A stretch of 64,000 nucleotides of DNA. Origin: Macrostomum hystrix. Its lineage: Eukaryota > Platyhelminthes > Macrostomidae. The notes under the pieces are model-generated. The model was not told the DNA's origin. It worked only from the letters and a program-made list of their open reading frames with translations, and made no database searches. Below are positions 45,387 to 60,300 of this stretch, piece by piece. The stretch spans positions 727,501 to 791,500 of the forward strand of contig CATNEN010000015.1 of assembly GCA_950097015.1 (NCBI GenBank), given 5' to 3'. The translations under genes were made by a program, and so were the position numbers. How positions within the stretch are numbered: position 1 is the stretch's first letter; each line of letters starts with the position of its first letter.

Positions 45387-48300
45387 ATGCCATCCAGCAG
45401 TGGTGGCACCCAGAGACTGGTCTGCCCGCTGCTGCTGCTGGCAGCGGTGGCATTCGTACCGGCAGGGTGTGTCTTCTCCTTCAAGGATGGCAAGCAGTAC
45501 GTCTACGACATTGAGACACACACCAAAACCAAAGACGTCGGCGAGCTCATTATCACTGGACAGGTACATATAGCTGCTTTGTATCAATGAGGCTGGTCTA
45601 GGGAATGACAGTAAATAAGACACTCGTAAGCAGCAGAAGCTGATGACTTGCGACTGTTACTTGGTCAAGTTGGTGCACGTGCACTGTTTAAGGACAGCAT
45701 GGGTGCAGAGAGTTAAAAGTGCATGATGCCAAATACGCCTTGAATGGTTATATGTAGCAGTAGCTAAACTCCTCCTTCTCAGCTCCCCCTTTGAATAAAA
45801 TTTCAGTTCTCCATCCAGATGCAGAGCAGGGAGCCCGATGGGTCTCAGAACATGCTGCTCACTTTGAGCAAGCTGCACGTCCGGAACGGACGCGGCCAAA
45901 CAGCCGACCAGGGCAGCGACGTGCAGCTCGACCGTTGGTTCACCTTCCACCTGGACCGGGCCGGTCGGGTCAACCACTTTCGGTACCCGCCAGAAGAGAC
46001 TGCCTTCTTGGCAACGATTAAGAGAGGCCTGGTCACTGCGCTGCTAGGACATGACGAGGTTAGTGCAAGTTTGCTATCATTTTGTCACTCGAAGCTCAGT
46101 TAGGAGATGAAATAGATACCTATACCCATTCATTAATTCTTTCCACCGCAGGATTACAAATTCCAACTGACTCACGAGTGGAGCAGCCAGAACCGAACCA
46201 TTGGACGGCACCACACGGAGATCTCGAGGACCAGGCGTGGCATTCAGGGCAGCAATGTGCACCGAAACGTCACCCACGTATGTCATGCGCCCACAAGTAC
46301 ACAATATATTAGTCACTACATGAAATATAAATTGTAATTTTGATTTGATTGGATCATGATACTTGCAGACCATGCATTACAATCACGTGACGCGGCTACC
46401 CGATAAGACAATGATCCACGATGAGCTTCACGTCTTTAACAGTCCGCCGCCAGGGTGAGTGCAGTGCTGGAGCCGATTGGTTTCATAAAAAAATCCGGAA
46501 AGCAAATAATTTAACTTTTTAACTATAAACTTCTAGATTTGAATCGGGAATCAAAGCCAGGCAAGGCCGTATAGTCATGGACAGGGAGCACGAGGACCCG
46601 ACAACCGTCAGCAGGGTGACGACAACCGCCAAGACCGATTTCATCCTGACCGAAGTTCGCGACGCTGCGGCTGTTCAAAGGCCCGGAAAACTGGTGTCGG
46701 AGTTTATGAACCAGTCGAGAGTGAGCAGGGGGAGACTCAAAATGACTTTAAAGATAATTCCGCTTGCTGGGGCTGTGGTGAATGGGGATGCATCTGGGAG
46801 GCAATTTCGCATGCCGACTCCTCTGACCCTGAGCACTCGAACTGTTCATTGTCGGTTTCGATCTTATTGTCTATTTTTGAAGTTGACTTTCCGCATAGAT
46901 GTTTAGCAAAATTAGTAGCTCGTGGTATCATAACACTTGATCCCATTCTACAGTTGCATGAAGTCTTCAAATCCGACTACCAACTGGTTGAAATGCGCCG
47001 TAAGATCGACTCCAATCTTACTTGCATCGCCACGGATACGGCGGATCGTAAGCTAGCTCACTATCAGCCACTTGGCTAACTTAGGAAACAATAAACTTTA
47101 CGCTAACATTGAACTTTAATGACTTTTATAGCCACGTCAGACTCGATTGACTGCTACCAAAACCTGCTTGAAATCCTGACTGGCCTTTCAAAAGAAGATT
47201 TAAATTCGATTTCGAGTTCATACCTCAATCGACCGTACCAAAATATGTAAGCGGAAGCGATTTTGAGCTCTTCTCACATTGAATCGTTGCGGTAGTCCAC
47301 GTCAAGCTTCTTGTGTTTATTTTTGATAGCAGCTTTTTTTATTGAAGACAACAAACTGAATTTTGCTGAAATTTTCAGTACGGACATAATCGACAAGAAA
47401 AAATACCTGTCAATGATGGACGCGATCTGCAGCGTTGGTACCGTTACGTCAGATCTGATAATCAACAGGCTGATACTGAGGTCCACAAACCGACAGCCCG
47501 AGCTCGTTCAGCGGGTGCTGGTCTTTCTGCCCACGAGGAAAAATGCGCCCGCCAATGTGAGTCACACCTGAATTTCGACACCGAGTCACACCTCAGTGTC
47601 CTACCTGGAGCAATATTAAAAAATATTCAAACCTGTAAGTCAGTCGATCACACCTTGAAAAACTAACCCTGACTGCAGGCACTGGTGAACACATTGAGAA
47701 GCTTCGTGTTCAACCCGGAAAACCAACCGGATATCAACGACCCGGAGACCTACCACCGCTGCGTGCTGGCATTGGGTACAGTCTGCCACCTGATGCAAAA
47801 CTACGGCAACGAGCAGCAGAAGGCGATGGCCCAGAGCATCGTCAGCCAGCTCGAGAGACTGACAGGCGTGTTTGGTGAGCAACCTTCAGGCTGGTGTCTC
47901 GACTTTACAATTCTAATAAACGAAAACGAGGGCGTTAGTTTATTATATGCAATTTTGTGGGTTTTTCTATTACCAACCATTAAAAGCAAATAATCCGTTC
48001 CCGGACCGGAGTCACATTGATTTTCGAAGCTGCATTCTAAATGCCGAATTGAATTGCATCCAACAGATCCGTACCACCACCGAGCAAAGCGATCTGTGAT
48101 GGACGACGCAACATTCGAGCGGTACAACTTCCTGAAGTCTTCGCTTATTGATGCCCTTGGCAACGCTGCTTTTGAAAGCTCATTTCCAGTGATCCAGTCC
48201 TACTCCAATGAGTCTTCCGCGCCCTCATTGTGGAAGCGATCTGGACTGCACTCGATGCGAAAATACCCGACTGTAGAGGTTCGAGTCTTTCTAAAACCGA

Positions 48301-51300
48301 TAAACATCTCTAAATCTTCAATAAGAAGAAACTCACGATTTTATGCAGTATAAGAGCGTAGAGTTTCATTGGAGTTGACAATGTTATTAACTACTCAATC
48401 TGCAGGCTGCGTCGACTATTCTAACAGCGGCGCTGATGGACGATGAGGAGCACGTCAGGTACGAGGCCAGCCTCATGTACGAGGCGCATCCAGCAAAGAC
48501 CAAGGATATTGTGACGATGCATCGGGAGTTCGTCGAAGGGTATGATATAATAGCTAAACCCTGCGGTTTCTTAAACAGTGGACTTTGAATGAAGAAACTA
48601 ACCACTTGCGTAACTTTCCAACCTGCGTGTACAGAGTCCAGAACGGCAGTTTGCTGATGTCTCACGCCATCTCCAAGCGAAGCGCACTAGGTGAACCTGA
48701 TAAAATGTGGAAGGGAATCAATGCCAAGCTGGCCGCTCCGGCGATCAATTGGCAAAAAATGGTCGGCAGCGCGACCATCGGCGCATCCTTTGGCATGACG
48801 GCCGTTAATGAGCTGATTGTGAAGCTGGGTAAGACTCTTTTATAGTAATTAAGGCTTACTAAAAGAAGCCTAGCAGCCCACCACACAGAATTCCGTGCAG
48901 AAATTTGTAATACATTTAAAGCTTGTGAAACTTTGTCGGCGGTTAACATAGAATATATATACCCCTAAGTATGCCTCTCAGCTAAACGTTATTTCTTAAT
49001 CGATTTGATACTTTCAATCTGCGTTTATTGAGGGTGAAGATCCGCAGAGCTATTTGGCGTTTTGCGCACCATTAATTAATCAAAAAATGATTAAACTGCA
49101 TCCCTCAGCTCTGAGTGAAGGCCAGCTCAACGTGAACGTTCATGACGAAGTGTTCGCAAAAGGACACCTGGGCGTCATCGGGCGTCATATCGACTTCTTT
49201 ATCGCCCGCGTCTGCTTCCGCGGCAAAGTGGAGTACAAGATCAGCATTCTGAAAGAATTTGGAGTAAACAGTATCAAAGACTTGGTGAAAATTTACGATC
49301 GCACAATCGGAGCATTGTACAAAGGCATCAAGGGAGCCATCAATGGGTTCCGACGGCTCTTCGCGCCCAGCAACCCGACTCAGATTTTCACCGTAGTGAA
49401 GAACCTCCGCCAAGAGTTCCAGAGGCTACCCTATGTGATTTCTGACCTGGCTAAGTCTATAGTGCAAGGGGTGGACATTCTAGCTGAGGTTGATCCACTC
49501 GAGCTGCCGTCCCATGTCCGTCCTCTGTTCACTGTACTCAAGAAGATGGCCAGCCTAGCTAACGATATCAAAGCTGATGTCACTGGCTTCTACTATGTGA
49601 GTTGACAGCTACAGTCACTAAAAGTAAAAATATTTATATCTAGATATAATTTTACGCCTTTCTTTGTACTCACAGTAAAACTAGCTCATCTTCTGTATCC
49701 AACTGAATCTGTTTGCCATCCTCAGACCATGCACGACACCATACAGAACCAAATTCCCATGTCGGCCAAACAAACCAAGGAGGGTCTGGATCTCATTGTG
49801 CGCATTTTTCCAAAGATTTTCCGCGCTCCGAAGGAGGCTATCATGAACGCATTCAAGTCGTTCTTCCAAATCGGCATGGGAGTCAGCGGGCTGCTCGATG
49901 CGAAAAACCGGACACTGGAGGCATGCTTCTTCTTAAAAGGTGAGCTGAGCTAATGCCATCGAGCTAGTTCAAAGTCTCCTCAGATATATTTATTGAGAAT
50001 CAAGGACACGGCCAAATACGCTCGAATAGATAGCTCGATATGATATACGCGTAATAAATTAAAATTAGCGTTTAACTTCCCTACCTAACTCATTCCAACA
50101 TCAGATGAGAAGCCCTACTGGTGGAACCTGACTGATCATTACCGCAGTCTGAAGGCGGAGTTCATCGAGGCCCTGCGCCACGTCAACCGCGGCCGCGAAG
50201 CTGCCCTCGCACTCGAAGGAGCGCAGATGAATGCCACCAGGCCCTTCAATGTCATGTCGGACTCGGTAAGGATATTTACCCCTTCTTTCGCTTCCCTTGC
50301 GAGGCTCATCGTTTAGTTAAGCTCGCATTTGATACTGAGTATATTGACACACGCGTAAGACCTGAGAAAGGATTGCCAAGCCTTCCACATTTTCCAGGAA
50401 ACTTGGGCCACAATCATTTTTTTAGTTTTTCTATTCTACGAAAACAGTGCGTCTGGATATTTTTCCAAGGGTAGCAAACTCTCTGTACCACTCTTAATTC
50501 AATAACATCAAACTTTGAACCTTGATATCTGCAGAAAATTTCTATAATTATAAGCTAAGGCGTCTTATCACGTCCATATCGTCAGCTTATCGCTCAAGAA
50601 TATGCTTGCAATTTTTTGCGCCAGAAAATTTTTACTGACCAATTTTTTTGCAACCAAATCTTTAATCGTACCAGTAACTTTCGCACCTAAATTTGTAACT
50701 AAACGCAAGTGACAAGAATCAGTATGCCTGGAAAATGGATAATATTTTTAAGATGTTGCATTTTAGATTTGAAAAATAAAAAAGAGGTTTCATTTCGCAA
50801 ATATTTGAGCTTTAGCTGCAGCACTTATAAAAAATCAAGATGCAACAAATGGTAGTTACGCTGAAAAGTTGACACTGTAAATTTACTGATAATTTAGTAT
50901 ACATTTTCTATACTTTTCAGGAAACTATGCAGCTTGTGGGACTCCTCAAGGATGTTCAGGACCTACTGATGGAACCGCTGAGCGGCTTCCGCACCGCATT
51001 CAACCCCCTGGAGCAGCAGATTGGGGCAATTCTCCAAATCATCCGCAGTTTCAAAGAGGCTTATCACGGGGCCAAGGAGGCCTGGAAGACAATCAGGAGC
51101 ATCGTGGACGCGATCATGGGACCGAGAGCGCACTCCGAGTTCCAACGGACGTACCGGTTAGCCGGGTCGGGCTGCAAATCGGACGGCTTCTATCCAGCGA
51201 CCGCCGACGACCTGTGGAAACATCCAGGTGTTGACCTGGCCATTAAAGCCGGCGAGAAGGTGGTTGTGCCTTTCAAAGGCGAATACTACAAGGGCCCGGA

Positions 51301-54300
51301 AGGAACCAATCAGCTCATAATTGTTCCGAAAGGCTTCAGCATGGAACGATTTCATTTCATCTTGGAAAATGTGCACTTCAAAATGGACGATGACCGCTTT
51401 CAGGCGCAGGACTTGCCCGTGTTTGACATGCAGAGCGGAAACGACCAGCCCACCGAAGGACTGGAGCTAAGCGCCGGAGCTCAACTGGGTTTTGCTGGCA
51501 CAGCCGGTAAATGTGAAAATCACATTCATCTCTCCGCAAGGGCCGGTCCAAACAGCTACCTGGACGCCAGCAAGTACTTGGAGCCGCGAGTGATGAAGAT
51601 GCCGAAGTGGGAGCAGATTTGTGACGACTACAAGGTTGTCCTACTCAATAAAGTGATTGCTGAAAAACCAACCGTTGGGGCTGATGGAAGAAAGGATGAG
51701 GACACGAGTCCAGAAAGAGAGGCCACTGAGGAATCAGTGGAGCCGTTGGAGACAGATGAGAAAAACCTTTTCACGGAGATCTACGCAGAATCAGGCCGTC
51801 TGCCGCGCAATTTTCTTCTGGGAAACGTAAGCCAAGTGTTTACTGACATCCTCGACTTCCCGAAGAAGCTTGGCGTGGATAAAATTTTCGAGCGCTTCAG
51901 CCTGCGCCGCCTGCGCCTCGCCTATGTGGTGGCGTTCCTGGAGACTGAGATGATCCGCGAGAGCTTTGTGAAGACACGCGAGAAAATGGACCAGCTGCTA
52001 CTCACGGTGAAGGACGTCTTGGAGGACCAGCCGTGCCAGAGTCCCTACCTCATGTCCGACGAGGAGCTGCGCAATGAGCTCATTAAGAAGGGCTTTGCAA
52101 AGTCTGAGGTGGAGGCCATGCCGAAAGCCAGTCTCATTGACCGGATGAAACAGAGTGACTCTCGTGAGCATCTTACAGACTTTGTTTGCTTGAATCGGGG
52201 CAGCATCTAGGAGGAGCAGGAGTGGTTGGGCATAATTAACAATAGGCCTCGAGAACAGTCTAAATAGTCGCATCTGTACGATGTCTACCTGGGAACTACC
52301 GGCAATATTTACTTCCAGGCTGTCCGCTTCTGCAGTTGTCATTACCGAGACCAATCTACTGCCAGTTCGACAAGAGCTGCCTTTCTGTGGAATGCTGCGT
52401 CGACCTCAAGGTGAAGGTGTTCCGCAAAGCTGCCAAACTGTGGGCCCGCCTGGATCCGTGCGGCAGCAGCAAGAAGCTGGAGTTCGGACTCAAGATGAAG
52501 CACGTCAAGGCAATTGTGTACACTATCGATTTCGATAAGTTTTTACCTGAAGGTGATGGCGCTTATGATCGTTACTTATATTTTTACATTTACATTTATA
52601 TGTTTTATATGTTTTTGCAATCAGCTTGGTTATTCAAGCTTGTGGCTCTGGGCTCTATGATACTCACATAAACTCAACCTTTCAGACTTTGAGGAGAAGG
52701 AGATCTGGTTGCCCGATGCTCTGCAGTTTCTAAAGCTGTTGAATATGAAACTAAAGCTGAATTACCAGTTCGTAAAGTCTCAGGAGGCCCTGATGTTTAG
52801 CCTTCGTCTGTCTGTGTGCTCATCCAGCAGCAAGTGTGAGTTCGATGTCCAGGTACTACAGGAGCTCGTGTTGCCGCTTCCCATCTGCAAAGACGGAATC
52901 ATCACCTGGCCCAAGCTGAACTGGCAGCAAGTGTTGAACAAGAACCACCTAAAGTCGGTGCTGCAAAAGACATCAACCTCGGTCATCAACGCCCTGATGC
53001 AAAAGTGGTGGGAGGATCTCCTGCAGCTGATGGGTCTTGGAGACTTTGCTGATGTCTTCAATGCCAAGACCTGCTCATTGCCAAACAAGGTTTCGAACGA
53101 GGTACTGCTAGACGGCCTGCGGGAGCGTGGAGTTCAGGTAGTGGACTCCGGCAACAAGACGCTGCTAGTTCAGTTGGCCGAGCTGCATTTTCGCCGATGT
53201 CGCAACGGGCCAGTGAAACTTGAGCTGCCGCAGCTGCCGCCGGCGCTAAGGAGTCGCGTCTTCTGCCAGGCGTCGCCGAACTGCACCAAGTTCGAGTGCT
53301 GCATGGGACTCGAGGCTTCGATCCGGGGATTCGAAATTGCCAAGTACTTGCAAGGTGCCATTCTATGGAATTTGTCGAAACTTAAATACGAGCTAGAAAA
53401 ATTATTCTTAGTTAAGACAAGAGTGTTGTCGGTAAAAACTAATATGTATTATTGAAATGCAGTTTGCAGTTTGATGCAGACAGTTGTACAGAAGGCGCGA
53501 TAAATCACTAAATATCAATGCATCACTATATCAACATATCATACTTCGTATTTAACTGTTGACTTACTTACTATAAAGCGAAACTGTTCGATAACATTTC
53601 AGGCTGGGCAAAAATGGACCCCTGTACTCTGACCTTCAGCTTCGGCTTCAACTCGCTGACTTTCAACAAGGTTCTGTTCGCCATTCCTTATGGTAGAGAA
53701 TTCGTGCAGAATGTTGGGGCTTTGAAGCTCAAGTAAGTTACTCCATTCCGTTCCACTATCATTGACGTTGGCGAAAATGATAGAGCATGATTGAAACAAT
53801 AAGATTTCAAAATTAAAACAAAAACATCAGGTATCGATTCGACCAGAACCCGGTCAACACGGAGACGCCGCTGTTCAGCCTCCAGCTGGCCATCTGCCCG
53901 GGCTCCTCGTCCTGCCTCCTGGACTACATCAGCGTGCTCAACCGGCTGCCGGTGCCCGTGCCCTTCTGTGGTAACGACTGGCAACGAGTCTTGCCTGGCA
54001 ACACCGACAAGCTGGAGGACTTCCTCAAGGAAGTCGGCGCGTCCGCCAGCCAGGCCGCGCTGGACAAGGCCGCGGAGATCCTGCTCGCAAGGACAGGTCT
54101 CACCAACGTCCTTTCTAAGGGCAGCTGCGCACGGATGAGCAACTTCACGGCCTGCCCGCACGTGCGGCTGCCGCAGCTGCCGTCCAACCTGCAGTGCCGA
54201 GTGATGGACAACTGCCTCGGCGTCGAGTGCTGCCTGGACTTTGCACTCAAGACCAGCAAAGTGGACCTCAGCTTCCTTAACTACCACGCCAAGGCCTGGA

Positions 54301-57300
54301 TTCTGCTGGACACCTGCGACTACATCAGCTCCATCGGCATCGGGAGGCTGCACTTCAACACCTCCCTGCTGGGAGCTCACTGGGGACAGAAGAAGTCGCA
54401 GTGGATCGGCAGTAAGGCAGTTCGGCTGGAGTGAGTCCCATTCTGCTTGCTGCTTTTAGGAGGAACTCTTTATTTACTCTCAAAGTTATGTTTTCTTGAC
54501 TTTAGCTACTCGGTGGACAGAGATGGCAAAGACTACTTGAGGCTGGACTTCGGCATGACAGTCTGCTTTACTGACAGCTGCGAGTTATCTGTTCAGCTGC
54601 TAAAGGACGCGCTGGTGCCCCAGCCCTTCTGCCACGGCAACTTCACCGGCGCTCTGCCCGGTGGCTCATTGGGCGACTTTGCTAAATTGCTCGGCGACAA
54701 GGCTTCTGAAGCGGCGTTGCAGACAGCCTGGGAGGCGGTGGTGCGCCGACTAGGCCTTCAGAAGGCATTCCTGAGCCCACCCCAATGCGTGTTGCCGTCA
54801 AACACTTTTAATAATGGCTGGGATAGCCGTGAGTTCAAGATTTTGGTTCTCTTGCATGCCAGCCTGAGTTCGCTGACGTAGCAAAACTATTTAGCAAGGC
54901 TCGAAGCTAACCTTGTATATGTCATTGGTCTCACAAAAAGAATCGAAAATGCGTTACTACAAGCGAAAATTTGTAACTGAACTGAATTAAATGCAAAAAG
55001 TTTTCGCCTTCAAGAAAAATTGCATTGGAAGTAGGTCTTATGCAAACCCTTGACAGATTTATCGCAAACCTTTCTGCAGGTTGCCCCAAGGTGTTCCATC
55101 TACCAAGACTGCCCAACCAGGTGCGCTGCCACCTGAATGAGTTCTGCATGGGAGTTACCTGCTGTACTGAGTTGGATTTCAAAGTGTTCAAACCCACTGC
55201 GCTGATGTCATTGGTCCTGGATCCCTGCGAGTACAAGTTCTCCATCGGCTTCAACAACATGTACTACAACCAGACTCTCTACTACTACCAGTGGGGCCAG
55301 GTCGAGACGTTCAACCTGGGGTCACCTCTGCAGATCATGTGAGCAGAACACCAGCGAGTATAATGTCTAACTGCAGCATTCTTCAATTGCTTGGCTTGAA
55401 ATAGATTTTCAATCGGAGCTAAAAAATGATGGTCTCGATTTCGCGCTTTCCAGCTACACGATCCGCAAGGACAGCGACCGGCGCCTGTTCATTGTGGACC
55501 TGAAGCTCAGCCTCACGGTGGACTCGGTTCGCACAGACTTCGTGCTGCTCGAACACTCCATGGTGCCGCAGGTGGGCTGCAACATGAACGCCTCGATCAG
55601 CTTGCCTGGTGGCGGCCAGGTCAAGGACTTCATCAGGCACCTGACTGAGACTGGCGTGCAGAAGATCACTGACGAGGCCGTCCAGGCCGTGCTCAGGCAC
55701 CTGGGCATCGGCGACCTTATCGACTTCGAGGGCCACTGCGACAACAGGACCGGCTTTTTCAACCGTAAGTCCTCATCCATATGAACTCTCAAGTAGATTT
55801 GAGTAGTTTTGTGATCTCTACATGTAAATGCACCTACAGAGAGAAGCTGAAGCTCCCCAGGTCCCCAGTCAAGCGCTGCCCGTCCGATGCCCTGAAGGAA
55901 TAGCAGAGAGGCAATTTTATGATACTCACAACTCAGAAATGTCAAAATCACGACACTCAGGCGAACTTTAGCAGGGTTTCAGCGTGGAGCAAGGGGTGTG
56001 GGCAGCCTTGATCGTGAACTCATATTTACAGCTCAAAAGGGCCGAAAGAAGGCGCACGGGTGCAGTTGAGATGTACATGCCGTGATGAGGGGGGTTTATC
56101 GATAAATTCGAATCCGGGTGGGGCTAGCCGACTGGGGCGAGGCAGAGAGCAAAAGAATGTCCGCAGAAAACGTCCATAAGAACACGGGTAAGGGCTGCAG
56201 CACAAAAAGAGATTACGAGTATGTCCACATGTTTGATGGTGTAGCCTAAGTACTTACACATATTGGCAAGTTGTTTAATTGCTTCGACTTCATTCAAAAT
56301 GTTCTGTTCCTGCCGAATCAAACACCGAATCGCTCTCCAGACTGTCCGCTGTTCAAGAGCTCGGCGAACGCCCCGGCGGGTTTCTTGCCGGGCACCTACT
56401 GTGACCTGTCAGCTGACTGTCGGATGCTGAGCTGCTGCGCCGAGCTCAACATCCTCATCGCCCGCAAGGCATTCGCGCTCGCCGTGTCCGTCGACCCCTG
56501 CGACTACAAGCTGCTGATTCGGTTCGAGAAGATGGCGCTGAGCAAGTCTCTTTTCCGCTACGACTGGGGTCGCAGGGAGTCGTTCGACCTCGGCAAGGTC
56601 ATCTTCGTGAGGTCTGACAGCACGCCATGTTGACCGATGCGAATTGCTTGTTTGATTTGAACTCAAATCTAAAAATCTTTGATTCCGCTTCCAGCTTCAA
56701 GATCGACAAAGACCCCATGAAGAAGCTGTTCTTCGTAGACCTGGATCTGCAGGTGAAGATCGAAGGAGACACCTTGACTCCGGTGGCCTTCCTCAACAAC
56801 TTCGCCATTCCGATTCCGATCTGCAACCCGAACGCGTCCATCAGTCTGCCTGGCGGCTCCATCGGCGACTTCGTGAAGGAGCTCGGCGGCAGCATCACCG
56901 AGAGCGCCATCGAGGCCGTCCTGCGGCACCTGCGGCTGGAGGGCGTCATCGCCACGCACTCGAACTGCCAGCCCGAGAGTCCCAAAGGTTCGCAGTTGTT
57001 TTCGCTGCTCATTGCCGCTCGGCTTTTTAGCAATGCGAAACGGTGATGGCAGTCTGATGAAGTGTCCCGAAATCTCACACATTCCAGTCTGCCCCGGCCT
57101 GTCGCTGCCTCAGCACATCCCGGACCCGCTGAAGTGCCACCTCAACCAGCACTGCATGGGCATCGAGTGCTGCATGAGCATGGATTTCAAGATCAAGCAG
57201 CTGTCAGTCAAGGCCTGGGCCTTCGTAGATCCGTGCGACTACAAGTTCTCAGTGGGACTGGAGAACTGGAAGTTTGAGAGGCCATTGTTCACGTTTGACT

Positions 57301-60300
57301 GGGGCCAGTGGAAGACCGAGAGGCTGGGAAACGCGCTCGTCATGCGGTAGGTCAAAGAGGGACATTTTCTGCAATAACTGTTAAGACTCTATCAATTACC
57401 TGACGGCGCATCGTTTTCTAATCGGCACAGGTACCGGATTTCCAAGGACAACAACAGGCGAGTGTTCACGTTTGACCTGACCATCTCGCTGAAGGTGGAG
57501 GACATCAGCCAGGAGTTTGTTGTGCTGCAGGGATACGAGATCCCTCAGCTAGTGTGCAATCGCGAGGCATCCATCGGAATTTCAGGTTTGATTCGAGTAC
57601 TTTTTTCAGGGATAATTAGAATTTAAGTAAACAGTAAAATTTCATTTGAACTCCACAGACCTCATTAACCTTGGAAGCGACATTGGTGAGAGTATCAAGG
57701 ACACGGCCATGGGGATCACACTGCAGCGCATCGGGCTGGACAAGAAGTTCTTCCGCCTGCAGAACTGCTCCGTAGACGGATCCACCTGGAGGAGCTCGTC
57801 GCGACAGCAGTCGAGTGAGTAGGCTAGATATTTAGTTTGCTCGCGATTCGAATATGCCTGCCCCCTTAAAGCAATGGGTCCTGGCCAAGAGTTTTGAAGG
57901 GCCTTTTCATGGGATCAGGCCTGCATGCAGTTCCAAATAACCAGATTATCATTTGTCTGAGCTCCAGAGGTGCGGTGTCTCGGAGATAGCATGTGGGATC
58001 TCCGGTCACAGGCGTCAGAAACGGTTGCATTTTGCACCTCACGAATGCCAAACCAAAAAATCCTCAGACTGTCCGCTGTTCAAACTCTCTGATCGGCTCC
58101 ATGGCGAAAAGCATCTGAAGTGCCGCATCAAGGACACCTGTCTGGAGGTGGATTGCTGCCTCAGCCTGCAGCTGGGCAACTTCCGCTACAGCTACAACGC
58201 CTGGGCCAAGTTCGACCCGTGTCAGCTGTCCGTGGGCGTGGGCATCGAGAACTGGAACTGGAGCCGGTCGCTGTTCGACAAGTGGGGCCTCATGCACACA
58301 GAGACGATCGGCAAGGCCATCGACTTCAGGTAAGGTTCGACTTCTCGGTGCCTCGGACTCTTTTGCATTAAGAAGTCCGTTGCATTTTCGAAAGTCAGAC
58401 GCAACCATTCGTTAAGCGCAGTCACAAGGTATGACACATCAACTTTCAGCTTCAAATTCGACCGCACCAATCGTAACGAGCTGGACGTGAGCTTCGGCGT
58501 GGGCACGCAGCTGGATGGCCTGTCCTTGATGCCCACCGCGTGGCTCATCGACGCCGCGCCTCTCCCGGTTCCCTATTGCCGCTCCGACAACACCCTGTCC
58601 TGGCCCAAGTGTGAGTCGCTCTGCCTTGAAGCTCTGTTCTCAGAAACTCACATCGTTACACCCTAACTTCTCTCATTTCCAACGCTTTCATCGCCTTTCA
58701 GTCGATCCTCAGGACATGGTAAAGTCAATTTACGACGCGGGCACAAAGATCATCCTGAACAGAGTTGGGGTCACGGCCGACATCCTGAGAGGCACCGCCT
58801 GCTCGCCCGTGGAAATGAACATCTGGCCGCCCAAGAACGGTGAGTTGTAGATCTTCATCCAAGGTCATACGTGTCAAGATTGTGCCGCCAATGAGCACAC
58901 AGTTTCAAAACCCCTGCCCGCACCTCTCCAGACTGCCCGCACACGATCACACTGCCGAGCCTGCCGCCCTCGATGAACTGCAGCCTCACCGCCGGCTGCA
59001 TGGGCATCGAGTGCTGCGCGCTGGCCGACTTCAAGCTGCTTCAGCGGGCCTTCCACCTCTGGCTGAAGATCGATCCGTGCAGCTACGACTTCAGTGTTGG
59101 CTTCGAGAAGGTGCACTTCAACACCTCGCTGCTTTCCTTCAAATGGGGTGTGAAGCACGTCGAGAGGATCGGCAGCGCTCTGCAGCTTGAGTGAGTAGCG
59201 CTGGGTGCGCCAAGTAGCCAATGATCAGGTGCAATTGCTTGATGCTCTGAAATTGCAGGTTCACGTTGAATAAGCTGAGCGACCTCAGCAACTTTGTACT
59301 CTCGATGAAAGTTTCCATTTGCTCCGGCTCTGACTGCGACATCAGCGTTCAGCTGTTTGAAAACTACCAGCTGCCAGTTCCATTCTGCAACACCAATGGC
59401 TCGCTGTCCTGGCCTCAAGGTGAGTTGAGGGCACAATGTGCCAATTTCGCAGTGGGGCTGTGGTCGCCGGCAGTCAACCCCCAGCATCCCCTGAATTGCA
59501 GTCGACTGGCAGGGCGGCCTGAGCGGTCTCCTGGCCACGCGCCTGTCGGTGCCGCCGAACTTCCTGCGCGCCTCCGAGTGCCCGGTGGCGGAGATGGTGC
59601 CGAGCAGCCGATGCCCGTACTTCCGCGCGCCGGAGCTGCCGGACGGGAGCATCGCCTGCAGCCAGACCGCCGAGTGCGCCGGCTTTCGCTGCTGCGCCAC
59701 CCTCGACCTCCGGATCGTGAAGCGAGCGTTTGAGTTCTGGTTCCGCGTAGATCCGTGCACCTTCACCATCGACTTCGGCTTCGAGAACTGGCACAGGAAC
59801 ACCACCTTCACGGTCTTCCCGTGGGGAACTGAGCAACTGGCGCAGCTTGAGAAGGCCATTCGGCTCAAGTAAGAGAAAGCACTACTAAACAGATGTGAAG
59901 TCAACTAAGCTTCTTAAACCTGAGCACTGTTCTCAAATACTCTGCCACTATCGCACAGGTACACCGTGTCCAAGACGCCAGATCTCATGAACTTCCTGAT
60001 CTCGGGCTCTGTTCAGTTCCGGCTTGACGACCATTGGCTGCCGGAGATGCGGCTGCTCAGTGCGGCGGAGGTGCCCATTCCAGGCTGTGCTGCCAACGGC
60101 ACTCTCTTCTGGCCTAGCAAAGGTGTGTACTTTGAATCCTGAAATCAAACATCATTGAACTGCCAGCGAATAAGTGCCATTCTTCAACCTACTCCCGTCT
60201 CAGATCTCGAAGGCAAGCAGATCAGCGGGCTGCTCGTGAACCGTCTCGGCGTCTCTCCGCAGTTCCTTCGCCAGTTCCAGTGCAACCGCAACTCCCTCGC

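Noticed and set aside
53688-54380. Minus-strand 230-aa ORF
   Set aside because: Antisense shadow of GC-rich coding exons of the lipid-transfer/M23 gene; composition rich in A/G/V/R with no domain signal.
59083-59904. Minus-strand 273-aa ORF
   Set aside because: Antisense to four phased exons and their introns of the Cys-module array; no independent support.
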